A DNA stretch of 64,000 nucleotides from Parietichytrium sp. I65-24A (lineage: Eukaryota; Sar; Bigyra; Thraustochytrida; Thraustochytriidae), in assembly GCA_012862575.1 (NCBI GenBank), contig BLSF01000051.1, forward strand, positions 62,001 through 126,000, in the 5' to 3' direction. Numbering within the stretch: position 1 is the first letter of the stretch; each line of letters opens with the position of its first letter. Of the stretch, positions 28,990 to 39,228 are shown piece after piece. The position numbers and the translations under genes were made by a program. The notes beneath the pieces are model-generated. The model searched no databases. It had not been told where the DNA came from and saw nothing but the letters and a program-made list of their open reading frames with translations.

Positions 28990-30303
28990 CTACTCATTGG
29001 CCCCGGTTTCGTTCTCTGCTTGTGCTTGGCCGCTTTCCCCAGACGGTGCATCGTTTTCTGCCGGTGGGATTGCGGTTTCTGCTGGCGGTGCATCGTTGGA
29101 ACCCTTCTCTTCCTCCGATGACTCTGGTTTCCCGTTCTCGTCGCTTTGCTCCTCCTCGTCTTCGTTTTCCACGGGTTGCCCAGAGTCCTTAATTCTTTGC
29201 TCCATCCTTCTGTAAATCTCCGAAGCAGTTTTCCGCTTGTCGGTATCGACGTTAAATTTGTATCCCTCAAAAGCTGGCTGATCTTTTGGGTCGGGTTTGG
29301 GAAGAGATGACTTGTCCTCGAAAATTTCCTGCACTTCCAAACCCGTCGAGTCGCAATTCGCCACTGAGACGTTCGGAAAGAACAAGGGTTTCTCTTTAAA
29401 AGACACAAAGTCGGCCTCCTTGTAATCCTTGAAGATCGGATGCTCCATTGCCTCCCAAGATTGTATACGCGTTTTCGGATCAAAATCTAAACACCTGTTG
29501 ATGAAATCGCACATATCGTCGCTGAAAGGGGTGGATTCTTTGCGCAATTTGTTCGCTGGGACTCTGCATACCCTTTGCGCCTCTTCGCCGCTGGGATTCT
29601 TTGAGTGCTCTTTGATTGTCTCGTGCGAGAAAGGGCGAGAGCCCTTCAGCAGCTCATAAAGCATCACCCCAAAACTAAACATGTCCGCATTGTACGTATG
29701 CCCGCTTTTCGTGTACAGCTCTGGTGGCATGTAACCGTGGGTTCCAGAGCGGTCCATGCACACATCGTTCGGGCAGTGTTTGCTGATTCCAAAATCTGTT
29801 AGAAGGATGTATCCATTTTCCATGATGAGCACGTTGTCTGGTTTGAGATCTCGGAAGACTATCTTGAGTTTGTGCAAATAATTGAGCGCGAGCAAAACAC
29901 AGTACACGTCAAAACGAGCCTCAGGTTCGGGCACGCAAGCTCCAGTGTCGCCTTTCTTCTTGATGCTGTTAATGCGAAACCGCAAGTCGCCTCCAAGAGC
30001 CAAATCCATCACCAGATACAAATTCCGTTCGTCCTGAAACGCATAATGTGCGTTGCACACCATCGGATAATCTAGCGTCGAGAGCATCTCCAGCTCGTCG
30101 AAGACCTCCGAATGAGCCTTTTTCGAAATGATTGTCAGCTTGCTCAGCTCTTTGATTGCAAAAAACTTGTCCTTATTTGGCTGCGACTTTTTAGTCGCAG
30201 CGTGCACTTTGCCGAACCCCCCAGCACCGAGCACGCGCTCCATACGAAAGTGCAGTAAATCAACATTTTCCGGATCAAGCTTTTTGGTGACCAACCCACC
30301 CAT
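28990..30303 (-). CDS. AGC-type protein kinase, STK32/YANK-like, candidate N-myristoylation site
   Basis: A single exon of 437 residues from the ATG at 30303. It begins MGGLVTKK, so Gly2 may be myristoylated, as is suggested for STK32 kinases. The kinase domain is ~18-300: VLGAGGFGKVHAA (glycine loop), FAIKEL (ATP lysine), DLALGGDLRFRI, IVFRDLKPDNVL (catalytic loop, with Phe in place of His of HRD, like AGC YRD), TDFGISKHC (DFG), HGYMPPELY (APE equivalent) and YNADMFSFGVMLYELLKGSR. After the domain, VANCDSTGLEVQEIFEDK resembles the NCDPTFELEEM segment that follows the kinase domain in STK32. The last ~90 residues are acidic and low in complexity. Catalytic residues look complete. Substrates are unknown, and another AGC subfamily is possible. 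Confidence 0.88.
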   Translation of the reverse strand: MGGLVTKKLDPENVDLLHFRMERVLGAGGFGKVHAATKKSQPNKDKFFAIKELSKLTIISKKAHSEVFDELEMLSTLDYPMVCNAHYAFQDERNLYLVMDLALGGDLRFRINSIKKKGDTGACVPEPEARFDVYCVLLALNYLHKLKIVFRDLKPDNVLIMENGYILLTDFGISKHCPNDVCMDRSGTHGYMPPELYTKSGHTYNADMFSFGVMLYELLKGSRPFSHETIKEHSKNPSGEEAQRVCRVPANKLRKESTPFSDDMCDFINRCLDFDPKTRIQSWEAMEHPIFKDYKEADFVSFKEKPLFFPNVSVANCDSTGLEVQEIFEDKSSLPKPDPKDQPAFEGYKFNVDTDKRKTASEIYRRMEQRIKDSGQPVENEDEEEQSDENGKPESSEEEKGSNDAPPAETAIPPAENDAPSGESGQAQAENETGANE

Positions 30304-30608
30304 CTTTTCGCAGAAGAGTTTCTTCTCGAAACCAACCTAACCCAGAGGTGCTTCCCGCCCGACTAAACCAAAACACAACTTTTGCAGTTTTCTTCAAGCA
30401 CGCCACCGTGTTGCTCTTTTGCGCATCCGGCTCGTCGCCTCTTCGCCTCTTCGCTGCCCCAAAAACGCACTCGTGGCTGCCTCCGCTTGGCCTTTGCCCT
30501 TGACTTCTCTTCCTGCCCACTAACCTCGTTCTTTTTCCGCTCTTTCAGGCTCTTGCTCTCTTCCATGTACCGCCTAGTGCAATCGCTTTTCTCAGTTTTC
30601 ACCGCTGC

Positions 30609-30630
30609 CTCTCTCTCTCTCTCTCTCTCT
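30609..30630. repeat. (CT)n tract upstream of the kinase gene
   Basis: Eleven CT dinucleotides about 305 bases before the kinase ATG, on the strand opposite to the gene. Confidence 0.9.
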
Positions 30631-31364
30631 AAGTTTTTTTTTTTGCTCTCTGAGTTGCGAAACGTGAAATCTGAATTTCTGAGTACCCGACTTTAGGGGC
30701 CGGGCGGGACTACGTTGCCGCTAAATTTTCGATTGTTTTGGCTCGCCGGTGGCTTGGGACATCTCGCATGAATCACTCCTTCGGTCTCGTCTTATCGGAG
30801 CAGGAGAAGAAAGCTATTAGCCTGTTGCATTGAATCAGCCAATAATCTCAATGATATCTCATTGAAATGAGATCTCAATGGTCAACCGTCGATGAATGAA
30901 CGAATGGGTGAATGAATGAACTCATGAATGATTGCAAACTTCGCAACGACTTTATGAGGACTACTAGCTAGCGCGTTAACTGCTTCTACCTAAACCTCGT
31001 CCACTTTTACACATCCCAAGCCGATAGGTAGAATTCCTATGCTATTCAATTAATGCACGCAAAAAGCTGTCAACGGATGTATTTTTGATAAGATTTTTTT
31101 CCTCACTGTCAATTGTTCATGAAATATAGTGGCAAACTAGATTGGGAAGGTGGCAGGTGGGGGAGGAGATGAAAGGAAATGAGGGCAAAGCGCGAACGTA
31201 AGCGCGAACGTTCCTGGATATGGACGTCGGTAATGGTCGAGGAAGTGGTTTCCCTTCAGGAACAGCGAGAAAGATCGGCGCAATTCCATGGAATAAGGTC
31301 CCTCCTCTCCGAGGCAGGGTAGCTTTCGATAATAAGTTTTAGAAAGCGAACAAGAGAGACAAAG

Positions 31365-31730
31365 TCACGGTAAAAGAGTCAAGAGCCAGGAACGCAATTG
31401 TCTGTTGGATTGCACATAGCACGGTTTTACATCGAAGGGGGTTTCGCTTTTTCTTGCTTCACATGAATCCGGGGCTAAATTTCTTTCGATGTTCTGCGCT
31501 CCTGCATGGTTTTCTGGAACTTGATTTGTCTTGATGATTGATCCTGGCAAAACATTGGGGCTCGTGGACTCTTGGGGGCATGATGCCTGTTTCGCTGTGA
31601 GAGAGTTTCCACAACCACCTGAACAGACACTGCACTTCAGGCAAGTTCCAAGCTCAAGCCTGTCAGCTCCCCAAAAACAAACGGATCTCCCTATACAGTT
31701 TCCTGTCGTATAGTTGCGTGTGCACATCAT
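31365..31730 (-). CDS. Doubtful Cys-rich small ORF
   Basis: An ATG at 31730 opens 121 codons with clustered cysteines near the start (MMCTRNYTTGNC, CLKCSVCSGGCG). There is no signal peptide, membrane segment or family match that I recognise. It could be a late exon of a spliced gene, or chance. It is kept only because cysteine spacing of this kind is uncommon in random frames. Confidence 0.2.
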   Translation of the reverse strand: MMCTRNYTTGNCIGRSVCFWGADRLELGTCLKCSVCSGGCGNSLTAKQASCPQESTSPNVLPGSIIKTNQVPENHAGAQNIERNLAPDSCEARKSETPFDVKPCYVQSNRQLRSWLLTLLP

Positions 31731-32371
31731 GTCTCACCCTCCCAGACTCAAAGTGCTCACTCCTCTGCCATGCCATGTATCTCTTAAAACTTACGAGACA
31801 ATGCGTTGCTTGCTTCATCGGCCATGAAGCACGTCGGACTGCGGAATCACTTCACCTTGTTTATGTGAGTGAGTTGCCTCGTCTCTATTTGCCGAGCGGC
31901 CCGAGCGGAAGTGCTCCGGACTATTTCTCACTACTTCCAAAAAACATTTATTGGAAATTTACCTATAGAGAGACTGATCATGACTGATCTTCAAGCCCTT
32001 CAAACAAGCACAAGTGGTACCCCAGAGCTGTGGGTGGAGCACAGAGAGAAATGAAAAGAACAAAAGATCACTTCGTGCGGTTCTCGCGAACAGTTCGCTA
32101 CTGTTCTTTGGCTCCCAGCTCTCCCAGCCAACTAAACCTGGTGCGCGTGTAGGGGTGAACGTGCGGTGTGCAGCGCGAATTTGCGGTGTACACGCCCTTC
32201 CCCACACCTGTCCAAAAAGTTTCCTGCACCGCTCAGAGCGCGCATACTCGCGCACAAGCCGAAAAGGAGGGACGAGAGCAGGCAGGCGAGTGCAGAGACG
32301 GATTTCGGAGAGGTTGAGGAACTAGTGGGCCAAGAGTGTCCCTTCCTTGCTGCGGGGACTTGGCGTACGCG

Positions 32372-35300
32372 ATGGGTGTCCCCACGTTCTTCCGATGGGT
32401 TACGGAGAAGTACCCGAAAGTGCTAACGCGCTGCATCGAGGAGATGCCGAAGGACGGGAAGGTGGATGCGACCAAGGCGAATCCGAACAAGTACGAATTT
32501 GACAACTTTTACTTGGACATGAATGGACTCATCCATCCTTGCACGCACCCGGAGGGCGAAGAGGCGCCAGCAACGGAAGAGGAGATGTACCTGGTAATTT
32601 ACAGGTACCTGGACCGCTTGTTCGACATGATTCGCCCGCGGAAGGTGATTTACATGGCGATCGATGGAGTGGCCCCTCGAGCCAAGATGAACCAGCAGAG
32701 GTCTCGGCGATTCAGGTCTGCTCAAGAGGCGAAGGAGGCCGATGAAGACGCTGAGAGGATCCGTAAGGAGATGGCGGAATTAGGTCTGAAAGTGACGAGC
32801 AAGAAGAAGGAAACATGGGATTCGAATGTGATTACCCCTGGCACGGAGTTCATGTCCAAGCTCTCGGACTGGATCAAGCACTACATCGCCGAGCGGCTGA
32901 ACTACAACCCGGCTTTTCGAGATGTGCGCATTATTTTGTCGGATGCTCAGAGTCCTGGGGAGGGGGAGCACAAGATTATGCAATTTATCCGCCGGCAAAG
33001 GGCGGAGCCTGGTTACAATCCAAACACGACGCACTGCCTGTATGGGTTGGATGCAGACTTGATCATGCTTGGTCTGGCGAGCCACGAAGTGCACTTTACC
33101 ATTTTGCGAGAGCAGGTCCTTTTTGGAAAAGCGAAGAGGAAAGATCAGGACTCTCAAGGCTATAAGAAGGATGACGTGTTATTGAATAACAAGGAAGTCC
33201 AAGACGCTATGGAGGAAGCCGGGATGATTGGCAGCAAAAAGAAACCTTTTGATTTAGTTCGGCTCTGGATCCTGCGCGAGTACCTTGCGTATGAGTTCAG
33301 GCCAGAAGTTTTCTATCAGCCCTTGACCTTTGATTATGATTTCGAAGCGTGCATCGATGACTTTGTATTTATTTGTTTCTTTGTGGGAAATGATTTTCTA
33401 CCGCACCTTCCTTCGCTCTCTATTCGCGAAGGAGGCCTCGAGCTCTTGTTGGACCTCTACAAGCGAGTTCTTCCCACTGTGCGCGGATATCTCACTACTG
33501 AGGGAAAGGTGAATCTTGACCGCGTGGATGTGTACATGGGCATTCTGGGCACCGTTGAGGATGAGATCTTCAAGCGCAGGAGACGACAAGAACTGTACGA
33601 CCAGCAGCGAAAGGATCGCCAGAAGGCAGTCCGCAAAGCTGGTGGACAGCTGCGAATGGAGGGAGAGGCAGCGAAGGCAAAAGCATTCGCAATCGAAGGT
33701 CGACATTCAAAGAAACAGAAAACGGGAGACAATTCTGAGTCGCCAATCAAGCCCAAGGTTTCGAATCCTGCGCCGGATAGCGACTCCAACAAGAAAGCGG
33801 CGGCTCTCCTTCGCGCAAAGATGAGCGGAGTGTCGGTCAAGGATGAGGCTGAGGCTGAGGCTGACAAAACAAGTGCCGCTGCGGACGACCAACAGCTCTC
33901 CGGAAAGAAGCGGGATCGCGATGAGGATGGAGAGGAAGAAGATGCTGAAAATTCCCAAGGAGCTGATGCTGACAGTAAAGGCGAAGACGATGGCAATCGC
34001 GACGAGGAGGAAGAAGACGAAGAGGAGGAGGCAGAGTTTGGGGAAGATGTCGTAGTTTCAAAGCATGCAAAGGAACTGGAGGCCAAGGAGGCCGCATTGG
34101 CCGAGGAGGAGGAAAAGGCTAATCAAGAGTTTGAGCGCCTGGTGAAAGAGAAAGAGCAAGCGCGAAATATTCACGAGGATATGAAAGACGACGTGCTCTT
34201 GGGAGAGGATGGCTGGAAAGAGCGCTATTACGACTCGAAATTCGGCGCAACTTTTCTCGACAGTAGGGGTCCCGATCGCAAGAGTCTTGTAAAAGAGTAC
34301 GTGACCGGGCTGTGCTGGGTGATGGAGTACTACTACAAAGGCTGCCAAAGCTGGACCTGGTTTTACCCTTTCCATTACGCCCCAATGGCGTCCGACTTGG
34401 TTAACATCGACGCCCTCGACATCCAGTTCCCGCCGTCGTTGCCATTCCGTCCCATCGAACAGTTGATGGCTGTGCTCCCGCCGGCTAGCGCGCACGCGCT
34501 CCCGGAGCCGTACCGATGGTACATGACAAGCATTGACTCGCCAATCTCGGACTTTTACCCCAACGAATTGAAGTATGATCCAAACGGCAAAGCAGTGCGA
34601 TGGTTATGGGTGGCGATTCTTCCGTTTATCGACGAAGAGCGACTTTTGAAAGTGGCCTCTAAGATTGAGCAAGAGTTGACTGAGCGCGACAAGCGCAGAA
34701 ACCAATTCAGCCCTGACCTGATCTTCACTCGAGCAGACACACCTGGCACTGAGCATATGATCAGTGCCGCGGAGGAGTTTAAGAAACGCACCGAGGCTCG
34801 CGAAAAAGCGGCCGAGGACAGTCTTGCCACTAAAGAGGAAGCTATCGAGTACAAGTCCACGCCAACAACTGCAGGGGACGTTCGCTTTGGGTCGAAAGAC
34901 TCGGGAAGGTTAGTGTTGGCGTCTCAAACCAATGGTGTTGGCGGGTACTTTATACCACCCCCGAAGGATATGGATTGGAAACTTGACGGAGAAGTACCCT
35001 CTCCAAGTCGCCGACTCTCATCGATTCGCCACAACAAAGCAATTGTATTTGAATTTCGACTGCCAAAAATGAGACCTCATCTCAGCAAGATCAACCCCGG
35101 AACCGAAGTCCCTCCATCCATTCTCACCATGCAAGATTTGGCGCTTCGCGCACCACGGCTGGCTCGCGGAATGAACGTCGGGAACCTGTTGGTTGAGAGA
35201 ATGGGAGCCCATCCTAGCATGGTGAATGCGTACCACGGCCAGAGCTTTGTGCAGTCCATGCACCACACCGGCCTCACGTACCACCAGCCTCAGCAACAAT

Positions 35301-35959
35301 ATGGCAACTACCCCCCACAGCATCATCATCGACGTGGCGGCGGGAACCGCGGCGGCTATCATGGCGATCGGCAACGCAGTGACCGGGGAGGTGGGTACAA
35401 CAATGATTACAATCATGGGGGATACAGAAATGACTACCACCGAGGAGGAGGCTACGGTGATGGCGGCTACCACAATAATGGCCATCGCGGGGGTTACCAA
35501 GACGGCGGCTATCACAACAATAGCCATCGCGGGGGATACCAAGACGGTGGCTACCGCGGCGGGCATGGCCACTACAATCGCGGTGGCAACGGCTATAACA
35601 GTCGAGGGGGCAACGACGCTCGTGATCCGTATAGAATGCATGGATCTGATCGGAGAGGGGGACAGTATGGGTCTGGGTATGGCCAAAGCGACTATGATCG
35701 TCCACAGAACCCATACCACCATCCGAACTCGCACCGAAACTCCTCGTATGGTCGGGACAATCGCAATGACCACAGGGACCGTGGCCATCATCATTCTGGA
35801 AATCGTGGCTATGGAGGACACCCGCAGTCGAACCACGGTGGGGCTCCTCCCCAGCAATCTCCCCCAGCATCACTCTCTGCCCCAGCTCCAAGCGGAGGGA
35901 GATCCGCACTGATGAACTCCCTCTCAGCAGCTTTAAAAAACCGAAACAATCAGCGCTAG
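32372..35959 (+). CDS. XRN2: 5'-3' exoribonuclease, Rat1/XRN2 type
   Basis: The ATG at 32372 opens 1195 residues in one exon, beginning MGVPTFFRWVTEKYPKVLTR, the family N-terminus. The catalytic motifs are in order: NFYLDMNGLIHPC, VIYMAIDGVAPRAKMNQQRS, SPGEGEHKIMQFIRRQR, LYGLDADLIMLGLASHE and CFFVGNDFLPHLPSLSI, giving the acidic metal-binding cluster. The segment before GEGEHK reads DAQSP where most members have DANVP. A charged insert (~430-590) with basic runs (KKQK, KKRDRDED) splits the conserved halves and could carry nuclear signals. The second half (YVTGLCWVMEYYYKGCQSWT, FYPFHYAPMASDL) is typical. The last ~220 residues are RGG/GGY-rich, with a 42-base tandem repeat. Rat1 proteins degrade uncapped nuclear RNA and help end transcription. 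XRN1 is less likely because of the acidic insert and the RGG tail. Confidence 0.94.
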   Translation: MGVPTFFRWVTEKYPKVLTRCIEEMPKDGKVDATKANPNKYEFDNFYLDMNGLIHPCTHPEGEEAPATEEEMYLVIYRYLDRLFDMIRPRKVIYMAIDGVAPRAKMNQQRSRRFRSAQEAKEADEDAERIRKEMAELGLKVTSKKKETWDSNVITPGTEFMSKLSDWIKHYIAERLNYNPAFRDVRIILSDAQSPGEGEHKIMQFIRRQRAEPGYNPNTTHCLYGLDADLIMLGLASHEVHFTILREQVLFGKAKRKDQDSQGYKKDDVLLNNKEVQDAMEEAGMIGSKKKPFDLVRLWILREYLAYEFRPEVFYQPLTFDYDFEACIDDFVFICFFVGNDFLPHLPSLSIREGGLELLLDLYKRVLPTVRGYLTTEGKVNLDRVDVYMGILGTVEDEIFKRRRRQELYDQQRKDRQKAVRKAGGQLRMEGEAAKAKAFAIEGRHSKKQKTGDNSESPIKPKVSNPAPDSDSNKKAAALLRAKMSGVSVKDEAEAEADKTSAAADDQQLSGKKRDRDEDGEEEDAENSQGADADSKGEDDGNRDEEEEDEEEEAEFGEDVVVSKHAKELEAKEAALAEEEEKANQEFERLVKEKEQARNIHEDMKDDVLLGEDGWKERYYDSKFGATFLDSRGPDRKSLVKEYVTGLCWVMEYYYKGCQSWTWFYPFHYAPMASDLVNIDALDIQFPPSLPFRPIEQLMAVLPPASAHALPEPYRWYMTSIDSPISDFYPNELKYDPNGKAVRWLWVAILPFIDEERLLKVASKIEQELTERDKRRNQFSPDLIFTRADTPGTEHMISAAEEFKKRTEAREKAAEDSLATKEEAIEYKSTPTTAGDVRFGSKDSGRLVLASQTNGVGGYFIPPPKDMDWKLDGEVPSPSRRLSSIRHNKAIVFEFRLPKMRPHLSKINPGTEVPPSILTMQDLALRAPRLARGMNVGNLLVERMGAHPSMVNAYHGQSFVQSMHHTGLTYHQPQQQYGNYPPQHHHRRGGGNRGGYHGDRQRSDRGGGYNNDYNHGGYRNDYHRGGGYGDGGYHNNGHRGGYQDGGYHNNSHRGGYQDGGYRGGHGHYNRGGNGYNSRGGNDARDPYRMHGSDRRGGQYGSGYGQSDYDRPQNPYHHPNSHRNSSYGRDNRNDHRDRGHHHSGNRGYGGHPQSNHGGAPPQQSPPASLSAPAPSGGRSALMNSLSAALKNRNNQR
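35462..35560 (+). repeat. 42-base coding tandem repeat in the XRN2 tail
   Basis: Two full units (35462-35503, 35504-35545) and a partial third encode GGYHNNGHRGGYQD-like 14-residue repeats. Confidence 0.85.
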
Positions 35960-36768
35960 GCGTTCTGGTTGAAAAGTTTTTGTCCGCTGATGGGTATGGC
36001 GAAGAGATTCGCAGCAGTTTATTTTCAATTTCATTTCCATATCATATCACATCTTCTCACTCCGTTCCCCTTCAACCCAACAACTCGACTCCTCGTCAAA
36101 GAATTACAGATTACCAAATTATTCTGGAAGAATACGCGTGGCTTGTCAAACTGCAAGACCGTTCGACTCTTCTTCATCAGTAAATATCAAATTAGAATTC
36201 GAAACAACCTTTTATAAACCCACCGTGTTCCATGCCCGGAGTCGTCGTTGCATTCACGTGTCAGCTATTGCTTGATCTGTTTGACTCTTCCTGGCTCATC
36301 ACATACCCATCACTATCCATCACTACCAAATACTATAACAGCGGGAACCCTTGGCATATTACTTATTGAACAACTTGATTGATCTTACTTGACACTTAGG
36401 TGCTCCACACTAGCTACCAAAGCGTTCTGCAGCACAAAAAAACACACACCCACACAAAGTGTCCTCGCGCGCATACGCGCACCCTATCGTCCCGCGTCCT
36501 CTCTCCCTTTCTCTCTCTTTCTCTCTCTCTCTCTCAGAGACTGGCAAGCGGAGTTCGGAGAAGCAGAGGACTGACTGATTGGTTGCCTCAAGGTTCGACT
36601 TTCCGCCAAGAACCGCACGTCATTCCGTCATCTCTGCTTCGCTAAGAGCTCCGAGACCAGAGACTCGGAGACCAGAGACTCGGAGAACCGCTCGCACGAA
36701 CGGCAATCGACAGCGCAAACAGCGCAAACAGTGGAAACAGTGCTGCCGAGAAACGCTCATCACAGAAG
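35960..36768. other. Intergenic, 809 bp, with CT tract
   Basis: It lies between two plus-strand genes, so it holds the XRN2 3' end and the nibrin-like promoter. A CT/TC tract spans 36498-36535, about 235 bases before the next ATG. A repeated GAGACCAGAGACTCG unit occurs at 36652-36685. Confidence 0.6.
36498..36535 (+). repeat. CT-rich tract upstream of the nibrin-like gene
   Basis: An almost pure run of C and T, chiefly CT repeats, in the 5' leader or promoter of the next gene. Confidence 0.85.
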
Positions 36769-39228
36769 ATGGCTGACTCGGAGCCCAGTTCCCTTGGCCG
36801 CAGCACGAGCAACTCCACTCCTCTCAGGTTCCTGCTTGCAGGTGGCAGTCCTGCTCGAAAAGGGCCAGTCTCTCCAGTAGATTGGCAGCAGAGAGAGGGC
36901 GCAAGGTCGGGCAACGAGAAGGCGGGATGGGCGTGGCGTGTGCAGTTCTTCGCGGAATCGGAAGCCCTTGGCGGGGCGCGGTGGGTGGGAACATCGGCGT
37001 ACGAAGTGGGAAGAGGCATGGTGCAGCGTTCGAACGGACTGCGCGAGCGCGCCAAGTTGCTACTGCGTTCGCTAAGTAGGGCGGCGGCCTCGCTACGGGT
37101 GGTGCCTGCTGATACAGATGGAGACAGGGACAGCTACCTGGAAATTACGCGGTCGGGCGCCAAGTTTTTCACTGTCCGCGGCGTGAACATGGTGGACAAG
37201 GACGGACCGATCGCGCTGCGTGACGGCGACGTGGTGCATCTGACGCCAAAGGTGCACTTTGTCGTCTCCCGCGAGAAGGTGTGCCTGACCGGGTCATCCA
37301 AGCTGGTGGGTCGCGAACTGGAGAAGCTTGAAGAGGCCGTCGCTGCGCTGGCGACGGAACTCGGTTGCGAGCTGCGCGTGCACAAGGGGATCATTCCGGA
37401 AACGACACATTACATCGTCTCCGCGCAGCCCAAAAGCGCCACCGCGAGGATTCTGGAGGCAGTCTGCAAGGGCGTGCCCGTGGTAAAAGCTGATTTTGTC
37501 TCGGAGTCGCTCAGACAGATACATGATCGCCGGCCGGCAATCGAGCTATGTGGAGACGTAGATGGTGCAGAGAGCGCAGAGCCCTCTGAGGAGGCAAAGT
37601 TGTGCATCCCCGATACCAAGATCATTCGGGCGTTGATTCAGACGCATGCTAACTCAATCTCGCAATCGGCCTCCGGGCCCAGCTCCTCTTCTGACATAGT
37701 TGAGCTTCGGAGCATCAAGAGCCGGCAGAGCCTGCTTCAAGGCAAGGTGGTGATTGCGGCCGACCAGACGAGTAAACGTTACAAGAGGTCGTTGGAGGCC
37801 ATGGGCGCCTCGCGCGTCATTCCTGTGTACAACCTCATCGACAAGGACAGGAGGCGCCAGCTCGCGGAGGTTGACAAGGACAGAATTGTCGTGTTGTATT
37901 GCGAGCTGGCTCCGTGGGTGAAAAGATGGCCTAATATTGAGGCAAAGGCGATGACCACTGCCGTATTTGCTGCTGCAAAGGAGCTTCCTATTTCCTGCCC
38001 GGAGCGATGCGACGACGACGACGATGACGAGGATGACGAGGACAATCTTTTCCGCGACCAAAGTCTGTGCACAGGCAAAAGCAATTCACCGCATTTACGA
38101 AAAATGAGTGTGGGTGCTAGGCAAGAGAGGGAGTCGGGCGGCTCGGAAACGCAGCATGCCGCGCCTCTTAAAAGTGCAGCGGCGGTGGCATCGAGGAATG
38201 TTTTCGACAGCAAGGCGCTGAGAGTCAAGCAGGAGAAGCAGAGTGTCACATCAGAGCCCCAAAACCTCTCTTTGTCACATGCGCACGTCCCGAAAACGAG
38301 TGCTTTCTCAAAACACAAAAGCACCTCGAAATTGTCAGAGCTTGCAGGGTTGCAGGAGGAGGCTGCAGCAAAGGGAGAGGCGTTCCAACCGCGCCTTGAA
38401 GCAATCAAAATGGAGCTAGAAGAGAAAAGCCAAGCGAAGGACTCAAATTCTTTCGGCCCCCTGCCCGATAAGCAAAGCGGTGCATCATTTCTGCACGTTC
38501 TCGATGAAGAAAGCGATGGAGAGGGTCAAACTTCACGAGTGGGCGGCGGATCACGCCAATTGCGTCTGGGCGCAATGTCGCGAGTCTCAGCCCCGCAAAC
38601 GACTAGCGTCCAGAAAGTGTCCGTGAAAAAGGAGGGGATTTTCAAAACTTCCCCGCAGTCAGCAGAGCGGGGGAAGCACGGTTCAGAAAATGGCGTGTCT
38701 CAAGACAACACGTCGCCGCAGAGTTCTGACGAAAGCCAGCCTCTGAAAGGTAGCAAGCGGGGCGCTGATCCGGCCAGCCCCCAGATAGCAAAGCGAAAGC
38801 GGATCAATTTAAGAGAGAGGCCGTCTCCCAGCAAAGTCAACCCTAGCGAGGATGCCTCGGAGAGTTGCAATGTTCACATTCCGTACAGAGACGATTTGGA
38901 TTCGAAGGAGAAGCAAAGTATTCTCCGAGCGCTGCAAAAGCAACAGTCAAGTGCTCAACAGAAGAGATCCGCAGTCACTCGAGAAGCGGTGCCTGGTCCA
39001 ACCGGAAAGCGCAGATTTCGCAAGAACAAGATAGTCAGATGGACTGACCTTCACAAAGAGCCTATCAAATGGATATCGTACAAATTTAAGCCCGAGCAGC
39101 TCGAGGAGCTGAGACTCGAGGTGGATGCGAAGATAAAGGAAGAGCAAGCGAGTCGGAAGGCATTCGCAACTATTGGCAAGGGGACCAAGAAAGGCACAAA
39201 ATCTGTCCAAGAGCTTCTTGCACTGTAA
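36769..39228 (+). CDS. NBN: Nibrin/NBS1-like DNA-repair protein (FHA + BRCT)
   Basis: The ATG at 36769 opens 819 residues. Residues ~60-170 form an FHA domain: YEVGRG, SRAAASLRV, FFTVRGVNMVDKDGPIALRD and GDVVHLTPKVHFVVSRE. A first BRCT follows (~180-265): KLEEAVAALATELGCELRV, TTHYIVS and CKGVPVVKADFVSESLRQIH, in the same spacing as human nibrin. A second BRCT-like segment starts near residue 320 (LLQGKVVIAADQTSKRYKRS). The rest is a long, charged, disordered region. Near the C-terminus TGKRRFRKNKIVRW resembles the basic Mre11-binding motif of nibrin. NBS1 anchors the Mre11-Rad50 nuclease at DNA breaks and signals to ATM. No acidic ATM-binding tail is seen. The stop codon lies in a GTAAGT donor, so a short further exon is possible. 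Confidence 0.83.
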   Translation: MADSEPSSLGRSTSNSTPLRFLLAGGSPARKGPVSPVDWQQREGARSGNEKAGWAWRVQFFAESEALGGARWVGTSAYEVGRGMVQRSNGLRERAKLLLRSLSRAAASLRVVPADTDGDRDSYLEITRSGAKFFTVRGVNMVDKDGPIALRDGDVVHLTPKVHFVVSREKVCLTGSSKLVGRELEKLEEAVAALATELGCELRVHKGIIPETTHYIVSAQPKSATARILEAVCKGVPVVKADFVSESLRQIHDRRPAIELCGDVDGAESAEPSEEAKLCIPDTKIIRALIQTHANSISQSASGPSSSSDIVELRSIKSRQSLLQGKVVIAADQTSKRYKRSLEAMGASRVIPVYNLIDKDRRRQLAEVDKDRIVVLYCELAPWVKRWPNIEAKAMTTAVFAAAKELPISCPERCDDDDDDEDDEDNLFRDQSLCTGKSNSPHLRKMSVGARQERESGGSETQHAAPLKSAAAVASRNVFDSKALRVKQEKQSVTSEPQNLSLSHAHVPKTSAFSKHKSTSKLSELAGLQEEAAAKGEAFQPRLEAIKMELEEKSQAKDSNSFGPLPDKQSGASFLHVLDEESDGEGQTSRVGGGSRQLRLGAMSRVSAPQTTSVQKVSVKKEGIFKTSPQSAERGKHGSENGVSQDNTSPQSSDESQPLKGSKRGADPASPQIAKRKRINLRERPSPSKVNPSEDASESCNVHIPYRDDLDSKEKQSILRALQKQQSSAQQKRSAVTREAVPGPTGKRRFRKNKIVRWTDLHKEPIKWISYKFKPEQLEELRLEVDAKIKEEQASRKAFATIGKGTKKGTKSVQELLAL

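Larger units (their letters stand above)
30304..32371. other. Divergent promoter region between kinase and XRN2 genes, 2.07 kb
   Basis: A CT tract is at 30609-30630. ATCTCAATG/ATTGAGAT inverted repeats are near 30846-30880, and GAATGAATG runs near 30890-30925. A minus-strand Cys-rich frame at 31365-31730 is listed apart. Nothing else is supported. Confidence 0.5.

Noticed and set aside
33457-34086. Ser-rich minus-strand frame
   Set aside because: It is antisense to the charged Glu/Lys/Asp insert of XRN2, where low-complexity codons keep the opposite frame open.
35018-35912. Long minus frames and an alternate plus frame over the XRN2 tail
   Set aside because: These are Ile/Val/Thr-rich or His/Cys-rich by-products of the GGY/RGG repeat DNA.
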